A DNA stretch of 41,928 nucleotides, taken from assembly GCA_041486115.1 (NCBI GenBank), contig JBGPKT010000007.1, positions 1 through 41,928 on the forward strand. The letters are read 5' to 3'. Below the pieces are notes generated by a model. That model ran no database searches, was not told where the DNA came from, and saw only the letters and a list, made by a program, of their open reading frames with translations. Below, in pieces: positions 16,378-24,667 of the stretch (position 1 is its first letter; every line of letters begins with the position of its first letter). Made by a program: the position numbers and the translations under genes. This stretch comes from JACQBY01 sp041486115 (GTDB lineage: Bacteria > Nitrospirota > Nitrospiria > JACQBW01).

Positions 16378-17932
16378 TTTTCGTTCGTCCTTTGGCTAAA
16401 AGTTGCATTCCCTCCGGAATTTTTTCAATTAAATCGCCGGCGATCAGGCCCTGTTCCCCTTTTTCTCCCGCGGCAAGATCCCCTGAAAGCCCATGTAAAT
16501 AGGCGCCGATCCGGGCGGCATCCAGGACCGCAAGGCCTTGTACGCACAACCCTGCAATGATCCCGGTCAGCACATCTCCGGTTCCGGCGGTCGCCATGCC
16601 GGGGTTTCCGGTAGGGTTGATCCAGACCTCCCGGTCCGGATTCGCAATCAGACTGTAGGCTCCTTTTAACAAGATCGAGCAACCGAATTGTTCAGCTGTT
16701 TCCGCGACAAGCGTCAGTCTCTCTTTTAGCACCGTCTTCACGTCGGTCCCGAGTAGCCGGGCCAGCTCGCCGGGATGAGGCGTTAAGAGAAGGGGCGCCC
16801 GGACCTTTTTGAAGAAACCGGGGTCGCCTGCAAGAAGATTAAGGCCGTCGGCATCGAGAATGATGGGGGCATCGAGTTGGACCAGAAGCCTTTTAATCAA
16901 CTCTCCGGTTTCGGGTTGGGTGGAAAGCCCGGGGCCTATCGCCACCCCATCTTTATCTTTAGAAAAGGAAAGAATCATTTTTTCGGCGGCCAGCGCGGGG
17001 GTCCCCTCGGGAGTTTGCGGAAGGGGGAGCGTCATCGCTTCAGGAACAAAAGGATCGGGGAGATCGAGCTGCTGGGGAAGCGCCCAGGTGACCAGTCCGG
17101 CACCGGAACGGAGGGCGGCCTTGCAGCAAAGCGCTCCCGCGCCCCTTTTTCCCCTTGATCCGGCAATCACCAGCAGATGGCCGAAAGTTCCTTTATGAGA
17201 CTCCTGTCTGCGCGCTTTGGGAAATAGTTTCACAAGAAAAGGGATATCCATCAGTTCTGTTTTAAAATGTTTTTGTTCGACCAGCGTTTCCGGAATACCG
17301 ATATCTTCGACAAAAAGCTTCCCTCGAAGGGAGGCTCCCGGAAAGAGAAAATGGCCTTTTTTGGGAAGTCCATACGTGACGGTGATCTCTGCCTTTACCG
17401 CGTCTCCCAGAACCCATCCCGAATCGGCTGAAACACCCGAGGGGATATCCAGCGCAATGACCGGTTTTCCCGACCTGTTAATCAGCTGGACGGCTTCCAG
17501 GATTTTTCCTTCAACGGGACGGCTTAATCCTGTCCCAAAAATCGCGTCGGCGATTAAATGGCTTTGCGCGAGAAGAGCGGGAAGCGCGTCGAAACGGTAT
17601 TCCCCGTCGATGATCTCTCCGCCGATTTTTTTGTAAATATCAACCTGGATTCTTGCGTCTTCTTTTAAGGCGCGGCTTCCTGAAACCAGAAAAACGGTTG
17701 GCGAAAAGCCTTCCTGATAAAGGGCGCGGGCCAGGACCAGGCCGTCCCCGCCGTTATTCCCTTCTCCCGCAACGATTAAAACCGGTTTTTTATTAAGGGG
17801 ACCGAAATGGGAAGCGATTCTCGCAAAGGTTTTCTGGCCGGCCGTTTCCATCAGCAGAAGAGACGGGATGCCGTATTCTTCGGCGGCCTGCCGGTCAAGC
17901 TGTTTCATTTCGTTTGAGTCAACGACTTTCAA
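16367..17932 (-). CDS. nnr: bifunctional NAD(P)HX epimerase / dehydratase
   Basis: 521 residues. The N-terminal YjeF domain (1-215) has EYGIPSLLLMETAG, the VAGEGNNGGDGLVLAR loop and the IPSGVSADSG motif. The C-terminal ribokinase-like dehydratase (about 235-515) carries GSRGKRGAGALC, LLTPHPGELARLLG and the ATP-site motif NPTGNPGMATAGTGDVLTG. Together they repair hydrated NADH and NADPH. The gene overlaps acpS by 14 bases and the next gene by 11, so it is tightly coupled in the operon. Confidence 0.95.
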   Translation of the reverse strand: MKVVDSNEMKQLDRQAAEEYGIPSLLLMETAGQKTFARIASHFGPLNKKPVLIVAGEGNNGGDGLVLARALYQEGFSPTVFLVSGSRALKEDARIQVDIYKKIGGEIIDGEYRFDALPALLAQSHLIADAIFGTGLSRPVEGKILEAVQLINRSGKPVIALDIPSGVSADSGWVLGDAVKAEITVTYGLPKKGHFLFPGASLRGKLFVEDIGIPETLVEQKHFKTELMDIPFLVKLFPKARRQESHKGTFGHLLVIAGSRGKRGAGALCCKAALRSGAGLVTWALPQQLDLPDPFVPEAMTLPLPQTPEGTPALAAEKMILSFSKDKDGVAIGPGLSTQPETGELIKRLLVQLDAPIILDADGLNLLAGDPGFFKKVRAPLLLTPHPGELARLLGTDVKTVLKERLTLVAETAEQFGCSILLKGAYSLIANPDREVWINPTGNPGMATAGTGDVLTGIIAGLCVQGLAVLDAARIGAYLHGLSGDLAAGEKGEQGLIAGDLIEKIPEGMQLLAKGRTKNDF

Positions 17933-18299
17933 GAATCACCTGTCCTAAAGAGTAGTCGGCGTCATGGGATAGCGAGACATGAATCCGGCCGACGTTTTTT
18001 TCCTGAAGAAGTTCCTTGATTTTACCGTAGACATGAACAATCGGCTGGCCGCTGGGGAGATGGTCCACCTCGGCCTCTTTCCACTGGACGCCGCCCCGCC
18101 AGCCGGTTCCCAGGGCTTTAAACATCGCCTCTTTAACGGCAAACCGCCCCCCGAAAAAGAGATGGGGATTTTGATGCCGGTTGCAATAGGCCTGTTCCCC
18201 CTTTGTGAAGATCCTGTCGAGGAACCGCCCCTCCCATTTCTCAATGGCTTCCTTGATTCGGCGGGTGCGGACGATATCTATTCCAATTCCGATGATCAT
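17919..18299 (-). CDS. acpS: holo-[acyl-carrier-protein] synthase AcpS
   Basis: 126 residues, standard length. GIDIV with Asp8 and FFGGRFAVKEAMFKALGTG supply the Mg/CoA-binding residues. HVSLSHDADYSLGQVI is the C-terminal family motif. It transfers phosphopantetheine from CoA to apo-ACP. It lies 2 bases after pdxJ and overlaps nnr, the classical pdxJ-acpS arrangement. Confidence 0.95.
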   Translation of the reverse strand: MIIGIGIDIVRTRRIKEAIEKWEGRFLDRIFTKGEQAYCNRHQNPHLFFGGRFAVKEAMFKALGTGWRGGVQWKEAEVDHLPSGQPIVHVYGKIKELLQEKNVGRIHVSLSHDADYSLGQVILESR

Positions 18300-18301
18300 C
18301 T

Positions 18302-19039
18302 TTAAAGCGACGGGTTGTTTTCGTAACGGGTGACGAGCTGTTTCATTTCGGAGACCGCTTCTTTTAAACCGGCAAAAACAGCTCTGGAAATGATGCTGTG
18401 TCCGATATTAAACTCTCCGATAGCGGTCATTCCGGCAAGGGGGCCGATGTTCCGGTAATTCAGTCCATGGCCCGCGTTAATTCCGATTTTGAGCTTCGAT
18501 GCCATGGAAATAACCTGGGCTATTTTTTTTAACTCTTCTTCTATTTCAGCCGGCGGGACCGCCCTTGCATATTGGCCGGTATGGATTTCAATGACGTCCG
18601 CATTGATTTTGTGGGCCATTTTTAATTGTTCCAGGTCAGGGTCGATAAAAAGGCTGACCTTGATATTGCTGTCATGAAGAAGATCGATATGTTTTTTCAG
18701 ATTGTCTTTGTGCATCACCACGTCGAGCGCCCCTTCGGTGGTCAGTTCTTTTCGTTTTTCGGGAACCAGAGTGACCAGGTAAGGCCGGATCGAAATGGCT
18801 GTTTTAACCATCTCTTCTGTCGCCGCCATTTCGAGATCGAGCGGGACCTGGATCGTTTCCCGGAGAAGACGGACATCGCGGTCCTGAATATGGCGGCGGT
18901 CTTCCCGCAGGTGGACCACAATGCTGTCTGCCCCCCCCAGTTCAGCCAGAACGGCGGCAGAAACCGGATCGGGCTCCGCCCCTCCGCGGGCCTGCCGAAG
19001 GGTGGCGATATGGTCGATATTGACCCCAAGTTTGCTCAT
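18302..19039 (-). CDS. pdxJ: pyridoxine 5'-phosphate synthase PdxJ
   Basis: 245 residues from ATG 19039 (MSKLGVNIDHIATLRQARGG). An ATG four codons upstream (19051) is equally open, but family starts match the shorter form. Motifs include DSIVVHLREDRRHIQDRDV, IEIHTGQYA, GINAGHGLNYRN and the C-terminal GEFNIGHSIISRAVF. It condenses 1-deoxyxylulose 5-phosphate with 3-amino-2-oxopropyl phosphate in vitamin B6 synthesis. First gene of the ten-gene minus-strand operon that ends with suhB. Its promoter region holds a nested inverted repeat. Confidence 0.95.
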   Translation of the reverse strand: MSKLGVNIDHIATLRQARGGAEPDPVSAAVLAELGGADSIVVHLREDRRHIQDRDVRLLRETIQVPLDLEMAATEEMVKTAISIRPYLVTLVPEKRKELTTEGALDVVMHKDNLKKHIDLLHDSNIKVSLFIDPDLEQLKMAHKINADVIEIHTGQYARAVPPAEIEEELKKIAQVISMASKLKIGINAGHGLNYRNIGPLAGMTAIGEFNIGHSIISRAVFAGLKEAVSEMKQLVTRYENNPSL

Positions 19040-19117
19040 CGGCGTTTCCATTCATCTTCGGATAATAGCCGGGTAATTATGACAAAAAGAAATTGTTTAA
19101 GCAAGCCTCGGGTCCGG

Positions 19118-19249
19118 GAACAGAGATAGAATTTGCAGCGCCTTGTTTCGCCCGTCATCGCGAGCACTCGTAGGGTGCGTGGCGATCTCGGTTCAAGATG
19201 GCGAGACTGCTTCGCTTTCGCTCGCAATGACAACGTTCTATCTCTGTTC
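19118..19249. repeat. nested inverted-repeat element upstream of pdxJ
   Basis: Outer perfect 14-base arms GAACAGAGATAGAA (19118-19131) and TTCTATCTCTGTTC (19236-19249) enclose inner arms GTCATCGCGAG (19154-19164) and CTCGCAATGAC (19221-19231). The inner segments (TGGCGATCTCGG, GAGACTGCTTCGC) resemble the widespread GTCATTGCGAGCGAAGC-type dispersed palindromes of many bacterial genomes. It fills most of the pdxJ-apbE gap and could also act as an RNA hairpin. Confidence 0.8.
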
Positions 19250-19276
19250 TTAGGCCCAAGTTATCCGTTGTCCTGC

Positions 19277-20302
19277 TCAGGGGTTAGAGGAAAACTTGAT
19301 CTTGCCTTTCAGATTGGAGGAAATCGTCACGATACCGTTTTTATCGACGATGACTCCGCCGATACCGGGGAGCTTTTCAATCAGCGCCATCCCTTTTTCC
19401 GGACCCATCACGAAGATGCCGGTATCCAGGCTGTCGGCGACAATCCCCTCGCCCGCGATAATGGAGACCGACTGGCATTCCCGGCCAGGCTGGAGCGTTT
19501 TGGGGTCGAGCAGATGGTGGTAGAGAATACCGTCTTTCATAAAGAACCGTTCGTAATCTCCGGCGGTGGAGATGGCCTGGTCGGTCAGATCGAGATAAGC
19601 CAGAACCTCCCCCTTTTTCCGGGGATGTTTGATCCCCACGCGCCAGGGTCCCCCATCGGGTTTTCTGCCGAAGACCTTCAAGTCACCCGCAAGCGCAACG
19701 ATCCCGGATGTGATGCCCTGCTGGCGCAGGACCTTTTCAACGAGATCGGCGGTAAATCCCTTACCGTTTCCCCCGGAGTCGATTTTCATCCCTTTTTCTT
19801 TTAAAAAAACGGTGTGGTGCAAAGGGTCCAGAATAATTTTCCCATCGTCGATCAGCGGCCTGATTTGGCGGAGCTCTTCCGGCGTCGGAATATGGGGCGC
19901 ATCGGTCACGCCCCATAGTTTCACCGCCGGGCCGATGGCGATATTAAACCCCCCTTCGGTCAGTTTGCCCGCCTCGAGCGCTTTTTCGATCAGGGCGAAA
20001 GTTTCGGGGCCGGCGGAGACAGGCGCTATTCCCGCCATCTGGTTGATTTTCGAGAACTCGCTGGTTTCCCGGTAAACGCTTAACAGCGCTTCAAGCCGTT
20101 TAATTTCAGCAAACCCGGCATCCATCGCTTGATCCGCTCCCTTTTCGGAAGGGGACACGACGGTCAGTTCTACAATGGTCCCCATCTGGTACTGGCTCCG
20201 ATGGAACGTTTTTGAATGGGGAGCGCAGGAGGAGAAGACCAGAGTCAAAAAAAGGAGAAGCGGGAGAGGAATGCCCCGCCGGAAAGCCCAAAGATTTACC
20301 AT
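19277..20302 (-). CDS. apbE: FAD:protein FMN transferase ApbE (lipoprotein)
   Basis: 341 residues. The signal peptide ends in FSSC, a plausible lipobox with Cys26. Family motifs: MGTIVELTV, the GGFNIAIGPAVKLWG block, KIDSGGNGKGFTADLV and the C-terminal ADSLDTGIFVMGPEKG with the metal-binding Asp. ApbE attaches FMN covalently to Thr/Ser of Na+-NQR, RNF or related flavoproteins on the outer face of the membrane. No target protein is encoded in the window. It is transcribed away from the helicase gene and separated from pdxJ by the repeat element. Confidence 0.94.
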   Translation of the reverse strand: MVNLWAFRRGIPLPLLLFLTLVFSSCAPHSKTFHRSQYQMGTIVELTVVSPSEKGADQAMDAGFAEIKRLEALLSVYRETSEFSKINQMAGIAPVSAGPETFALIEKALEAGKLTEGGFNIAIGPAVKLWGVTDAPHIPTPEELRQIRPLIDDGKIILDPLHHTVFLKEKGMKIDSGGNGKGFTADLVEKVLRQQGITSGIVALAGDLKVFGRKPDGGPWRVGIKHPRKKGEVLAYLDLTDQAISTAGDYERFFMKDGILYHHLLDPKTLQPGRECQSVSIIAGEGIVADSLDTGIFVMGPEKGMALIEKLPGIGGVIVDKNGIVTISSNLKGKIKFSSNP

Positions 20303-20398
20303 GGCCGGAACGAGTTAGCAAAAAGCATAGTCATTGAGGAGTCCCTTTAATTATGATATAAATTAAAGCCAGTTTTTATTTCTAGCCTTTTATTTCTG

Positions 20399-22420
20399 TT
20401 GGTGGGGCCTGACCGGTTGAATTACTATACCATAAAAAAAAGAGAGCCCGTAAGACAATTTACAATTGATTATCAGGAGGCGCTAAACGACGCCCAGTAT
20501 GAAGTCGCGACCTCATTGCAAGGACCCCTTCTGGTCGTTGCGGGGGCCGGGAGCGGCAAGACCCGCACCCTGATTTACCGGTTGGCGCGCCTGATTGAAT
20601 CGGGCATTCCTCCTGAAAATATCCTGTTATTGACCTTTACCCGGAAAGCCGCCCAGGAAATGCTCAAACGGGCCGCTCTCCTGATGGGCAACCGGTGTGA
20701 AAAGATCGCCGGCGGGACTTTCCATTCCGTGGCCAACCAGATTTTGAGAAAACATGGCGGACTGATCGGACTCGACCCCTCGTTTACCATTCTGGACCGG
20801 CCGGACTCGGAAGAGGTCATCCAGCTTCTCAGACATACGCTCGGACTGTCCGAGAAAAATCGCCGGTTCCCGAAAAAAGGGACGATCCTGGAGATGATCA
20901 GCGCGTCCCGGAACAAAAACCTGCCCTTGGAAGAGATCGTTTTTTCAGGTTATGAACATTTTTCCCATGAGGTGGAAAGCCTGGCCCGATTGAAAGAGCT
21001 TTATGCCCAATATAAGGAACAGAAACAGCTCGCCGATTATGATGATTTGCTGGTGAAATGGCTGGAACTGATGAGTCGTTTTCCCGAAGTGCGGGATCAG
21101 CTCGGGCGTCTCTACCAATATATCATGGTGGATGAATATCAGGATACGAATGTCCTCCAGTCCGAAATCGTCAAAGAGCTCGCCTTCACGCATCGGCATC
21201 TGATGGTCGTAGGGGATGATGCTCAAAGCATTTATTCATTCCGGGGGGCTTCTTTTCAGAACATGTTTTATTTTTCCAGGGATTTTCCGGAAAGCCGCCT
21301 GCTGACCCTGCAGGAGAATTACAGAAGCCATCAGAAAATCCTCGATCTGGCCAACCAGGTGATCGAAAAGGCGGAATTAAAGCATGAAAAAATTTTAACC
21401 AGCCTGAAAAAAGAGGGGCCGCTCCCCGTGCTGATTCAGGCGCCGGATGAAAACTTGCAATCCAAATTCATCTGTCAAAAAATTCTCGAGCTGAGGGAAG
21501 AGGGAATTCCTCTGGAGGAGATCGCGGTTTTATTCCGATCGAGCTACCACTCGTTTGATCTCGAAGTCGAACTGGCAAAATACAACATTCCGTTTCAAAA
21601 AAGGGGAGGAATGAAGTTTGTTGAAACCGCGCATATCAAGGATGTCCTGGCCTATCTGCGGGTCGTTCAGAACCCGAAGGACGCCGTCGGATGGAGCCGG
21701 ATTCTTCTCCTCCTCGACGGCATCGGAGTGAAGACCAGCCAGCGGATCATTCAAACGCTTCTGAATGCGGGAAATTTGTCCGAGGGGTTGAAGCGGATGG
21801 GGCAGGAAAAGGAAAGGCCCCTCCGGCCCTTATTCTCCCTGATCGAGGCCATCGAAAGGCTGGCCCCTCCGGACCAGATTGCCAGGGTCATCGATTACTA
21901 TTTTCCGGTCCTTCGGGAAAAATACGATGATTATCCAAAGAGATTAAAGGATCTCGAACATTTAAAAACCCTTTCGGAGCGGCACCGGTCGCTCGACCTT
22001 TTTCTTGCCGATATCATGCTCCACCCTCCCGATGAAAGCATTCCGGTCTTCGGTCCGCCCGACCCGCAGGGCGGAGTGAAAATGACGGGGGAAAAAGAAG
22101 ATGAGCGGATGGTTTTATCGACGATCCATTCCGCAAAAGGGCTGGAATGGCAGGCCGTTTTTGTCATCTGGCTTCTGGATGGAAAGTTTCCCTCCATCCA
22201 TTCTATTGAAAAGGGGGAAGCGCTTGAAGAAGAGCGGCGCCTTTTTTATGTCGCGGTAACCCGGGCGAAAGAAAAGCTGTTTCTTTCATATCCGATCAAT
22301 ATCTACGACCACCGGACGGGGACGGTCATGTCTAAACCGTCCCAGTTTCTCGACTCTGTTCCTCCGGGATTCCTGGAGGAGTGGACGCTGGTCCCCGAAG
22401 AAGGACCGGCCTCACTTTAA
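20399..22420 (+). CDS. UvrD/PcrA/Rep-type superfamily 1 DNA helicase
   Basis: About 673 residues if TTG 20399 is used; the exact start is uncertain. Motif I VVAGAGSGKTRTL, Ia TFTRKAAQEM, II VDEYQDTN, III GDDAQSIYSFRGA, IV LQENYRS, V STIHSAKGLEW and VI FYVAVTRAKEKLFLSYP are all present, so an active 3'-5' helicase is expected. The C-terminus is short and lacks an exonuclease domain. Residues about 547-560 (PVFGPPDPQGG), just before motif V, correspond to a diverged copy of the 31-bp repeat. First gene of a plus-strand unit with DUF4149, alcohol dehydrogenase and DUF2127 genes. Confidence 0.92.
   Translation: MVGPDRLNYYTIKKREPVRQFTIDYQEALNDAQYEVATSLQGPLLVVAGAGSGKTRTLIYRLARLIESGIPPENILLLTFTRKAAQEMLKRAALLMGNRCEKIAGGTFHSVANQILRKHGGLIGLDPSFTILDRPDSEEVIQLLRHTLGLSEKNRRFPKKGTILEMISASRNKNLPLEEIVFSGYEHFSHEVESLARLKELYAQYKEQKQLADYDDLLVKWLELMSRFPEVRDQLGRLYQYIMVDEYQDTNVLQSEIVKELAFTHRHLMVVGDDAQSIYSFRGASFQNMFYFSRDFPESRLLTLQENYRSHQKILDLANQVIEKAELKHEKILTSLKKEGPLPVLIQAPDENLQSKFICQKILELREEGIPLEEIAVLFRSSYHSFDLEVELAKYNIPFQKRGGMKFVETAHIKDVLAYLRVVQNPKDAVGWSRILLLLDGIGVKTSQRIIQTLLNAGNLSEGLKRMGQEKERPLRPLFSLIEAIERLAPPDQIARVIDYYFPVLREKYDDYPKRLKDLEHLKTLSERHRSLDLFLADIMLHPPDESIPVFGPPDPQGGVKMTGEKEDERMVLSTIHSAKGLEWQAVFVIWLLDGKFPSIHSIEKGEALEEERRLFYVAVTRAKEKLFLSYPINIYDHRTGTVMSKPSQFLDSVPPGFLEEWTLVPEEGPASL
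22042..22072 (-). repeat. diverged copy of the 31-bp repeat inside the helicase gene
   Basis: The reverse complement contains CCCTGCGGGTCGGGCGGACC then GAAGACCGGA. It matches the consensus at 24 of 31 positions by hand alignment. It encodes PVFGPPDPQ, close to PVFGSPDPR from copy 1 in the TPR protein. Confidence 0.5.
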
Positions 22421-22440
22421 CCGTATAAGGACGGACTGAC

Positions 22441-22905
22441 ATGAAACTTATTTTAAGATTTGTCCATCTCTCTTCATTGACCGTCTGGTTTGGCGGCGTT
22501 CTCTTTTTATCTTTTTTTATCGCCCCGGTGATGTTTAAAGCCTTTCCGGTCGACCGGGCGGGCGAAATCATGAATGCGATTTTTCCGCTCTATTACGTGA
22601 TGGGGATTTCGGCCGGCTTTCTGGCGCTGATCTCCCTGTTATTGCTCTCCAAAAAAAAACCCTGGGTCCGCCTGTCGCTCATCGCGGTCATGTTGGTCGC
22701 GACCTTATATGGGGGGCTGGTTGCGGGTAAAAAGGCCGGGCTCCTCCGGCTGGAGATGAAAGGGACGAAAGATCAACTCCGGCTGACCCTTTTAAAAAGC
22801 GACTTTCACAGCCAGCATCGCTTATCGATGATTTCCAACGGACTGGTCCTGCTTTTAATTCCGGTGGTGGTTTTATTAACGGCAAGGAATTTAAACGACA
22901 CTTAA
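22441..22905 (+). CDS. DUF4149-type membrane protein
   Basis: 154 residues with four predicted membrane helices. The start FVHLSSLTVWFGGVLFLSFF and the SDFHSQHRLSMISNG segment before the last helix are typical of DUF4149/TMEM205-like proteins, whose role is unknown. It lies 20 bases after the helicase and 28 before the alcohol dehydrogenase. Confidence 0.78.
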   Translation: MKLILRFVHLSSLTVWFGGVLFLSFFIAPVMFKAFPVDRAGEIMNAIFPLYYVMGISAGFLALISLLLLSKKKPWVRLSLIAVMLVATLYGGLVAGKKAGLLRLEMKGTKDQLRLTLLKSDFHSQHRLSMISNGLVLLLIPVVVLLTARNLNDT

Positions 22906-22933
22906 AAAACAGTGGTGAGATTAAAGGAAGCGG

Positions 22934-24148
22934 ATGGATAATTTCACTTTTTATAATCCGACGCGGATTATTTTCGGGATCGGAGAAATCGGCCGGGCAG
23001 GGGCGGAAGCCGTTAAATTGGGTTCCCGGGCATTGGTGGTGACCGGCAAGAATTCGGCCCGCCGGTTTGGAATTCTCGACCAGGTAACGAAATCTTTGGG
23101 GGCGGCCGGCGTCGAGGTTGTTCTCTTCGATCAGGTTGAACCGAATCCCCGGGCGGCGACGATCGATGCGGGAGGGAAGCTGGCCAAAGAAAGCAGGTGC
23201 GACTTGGTCATCGGGCTGGGGGGGGGCTCTGCGATGGATGCCTCAAAGGGGATCGCGGCGATGGCTCTCCAGAAAGGATCGATCTGGGAGCATATCAAAA
23301 GCGGGCCGGGCCCTTTTAAAAAAATGACAAAGGCCCTCCCCATCTTTACCATTCCCACTTTTGCCGGAAGCGGTTCGGAAGCCAATTCCTACGGCGTAGC
23401 GACGAACTGGGAAGCCCGTCAGAAAGCTGTTTTTGCCGGAGATGTTTTATTTCCCAGGACCGCTTTGATCGACCCCGCGTTAACGGTGACCGTTCCTCCT
23501 GCGGCAACCGGCGAAGGGGGCATTGACATGCTCTGCCATCTTTTAGAAAGTTATTTCACCGGGAATGACAGTTCTCCGGTTCAGGACCGGTTAACAGAAA
23601 GCCTGGTTTCAATTGTTGTTGAAAACCTGGGTAAAGCGGTTCAGCAGGGGAGCGACCTCGACGCCCGGACAGCCCTCTCCTGGACCAGCACGCTGGCCTT
23701 ATCCGGAGCGATCGATTCAGGCCGGCAAGGGGCTTTCCCCATCCATTGGATTGAGCATTCGCTGAGCGCTCATTATGACATTCCCCATGGACGGGGGCTC
23801 GCCATTCTTCTCCCCCGGATGGTGGAATATACGATGGAAGCCAGGCCCATCCGGTACGCCCGGCTAGCCAAGCGGGTTTTCGGTCCCCATGTGGTGGGGA
23901 CGGGGAGGTCCAATCTGGAGGCCGCCGCGATTTTTCACCAGGAACTCATTAAATGGATGAAAGAGGTCAATATGTTTTCATCCCTGAGGGATGCAGGAAT
24001 AGACGGGTCGTTATTTAAGAAAATGGCGGATGACGCGATTTATCTTTATGGACGGGGGAAAGATTACCTGGAAAACCCGAGAAGAATCCCCGCCGAAGGG
24101 ATCTTGGAAATATTGAATCAATCCCTCGGCCTGGCGGATCCCGCATGA
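22934..24148 (+). CDS. iron-containing (group III) alcohol dehydrogenase
   Basis: 404 residues. The N-terminal nucleotide domain has the family signature GLGGGSAMDASKGIA. The metal-site region GGIDMLCHLLESYFTG supplies Asp and His, and WIEHSLSAHYDIPHGRGLAIL supplies two more His. These NAD(P)H-linked enzymes reduce aldehydes to alcohols. Pairing with the acyl-ACP-reductase-like enzyme at 8772-10019 is possible but unproven. The stop overlaps the next gene's start by 4 bases (ATGA). A G9 run encodes the GLGGGS loop at about 23218-23226. Confidence 0.93.
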   Translation: MDNFTFYNPTRIIFGIGEIGRAGAEAVKLGSRALVVTGKNSARRFGILDQVTKSLGAAGVEVVLFDQVEPNPRAATIDAGGKLAKESRCDLVIGLGGGSAMDASKGIAAMALQKGSIWEHIKSGPGPFKKMTKALPIFTIPTFAGSGSEANSYGVATNWEARQKAVFAGDVLFPRTALIDPALTVTVPPAATGEGGIDMLCHLLESYFTGNDSSPVQDRLTESLVSIVVENLGKAVQQGSDLDARTALSWTSTLALSGAIDSGRQGAFPIHWIEHSLSAHYDIPHGRGLAILLPRMVEYTMEARPIRYARLAKRVFGPHVVGTGRSNLEAAAIFHQELIKWMKEVNMFSSLRDAGIDGSLFKKMADDAIYLYGRGKDYLENPRRIPAEGILEILNQSLGLADPA

Positions 24149-24636
24149 CCGGAAAACCAGAGTTTTTTTTAAAATTTATTATCTGGGAGCGATTGATCAA
24201 AGGATGCCTTTTAATTCTGATATCCCTCAAAGGAATGTCCCTCATGAACCGGGACCTTCGGCAGTTTGTCGACGGCTTGATTGCCCAATTTAACCTCGAT
24301 GTCGACCGCTCCGTCATTGCCATGACCCTGAAAAAAGTCGGGATGATCAACGGACACCTGCTGTTCATCATTTCGATAGCCGTATTTCTGTATGGTGTAC
24401 TCGATCTCGTTGAGGCCTATGGCCTTCATAAGCGGAGAAGATGGGCCGAATACCTCACCGTATTCGCCACGGCCCTCTTTATTCCGTTTGAAATTTACGA
24501 AGTCCTGGAAAAACTCACCCTCATCCGGGGGGGGGCGTTAATTCTAAATGTCGTCGTCGTGATCTTTCTGATCCGGCATAAAGAATTGTTTCCCAATACT
24601 CCTTTTTTAGGAAAAAGGCGGGTCGTCCGCCCGTAG
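24145..24636 (+). CDS. DUF2127-type membrane protein
   Basis: 163 residues with about four membrane helices. The first block LKFIIWERLIKGCLLILISL, and later LYGVLDLVEAYGLHKRRRWAEY, are recognisable DUF2127 features. Function unknown. It overlaps the alcohol dehydrogenase gene by 4 bases. A second G9 run lies in its coding sequence at about 24527-24535. Confidence 0.8.
   Translation: MTGKPEFFLKFIIWERLIKGCLLILISLKGMSLMNRDLRQFVDGLIAQFNLDVDRSVIAMTLKKVGMINGHLLFIISIAVFLYGVLDLVEAYGLHKRRRWAEYLTVFATALFIPFEIYEVLEKLTLIRGGALILNVVVVIFLIRHKELFPNTPFLGKRRVVRP
24612..24631 (-). terminator. possible intrinsic terminator of the malic enzyme operon
   Basis: On the minus strand a GGCGG/CCGCC stem with a 5-base loop (24631-24617) is followed by TTTTT (24616-24612). 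It lies inside the 3' end of the convergent DUF2127 gene. The stem is short, so confidence is moderate. Confidence 0.45.
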
Positions 24637-24667
24637 TGGTTCTTTCCGGCTGATGAGAAGGGGCCCG

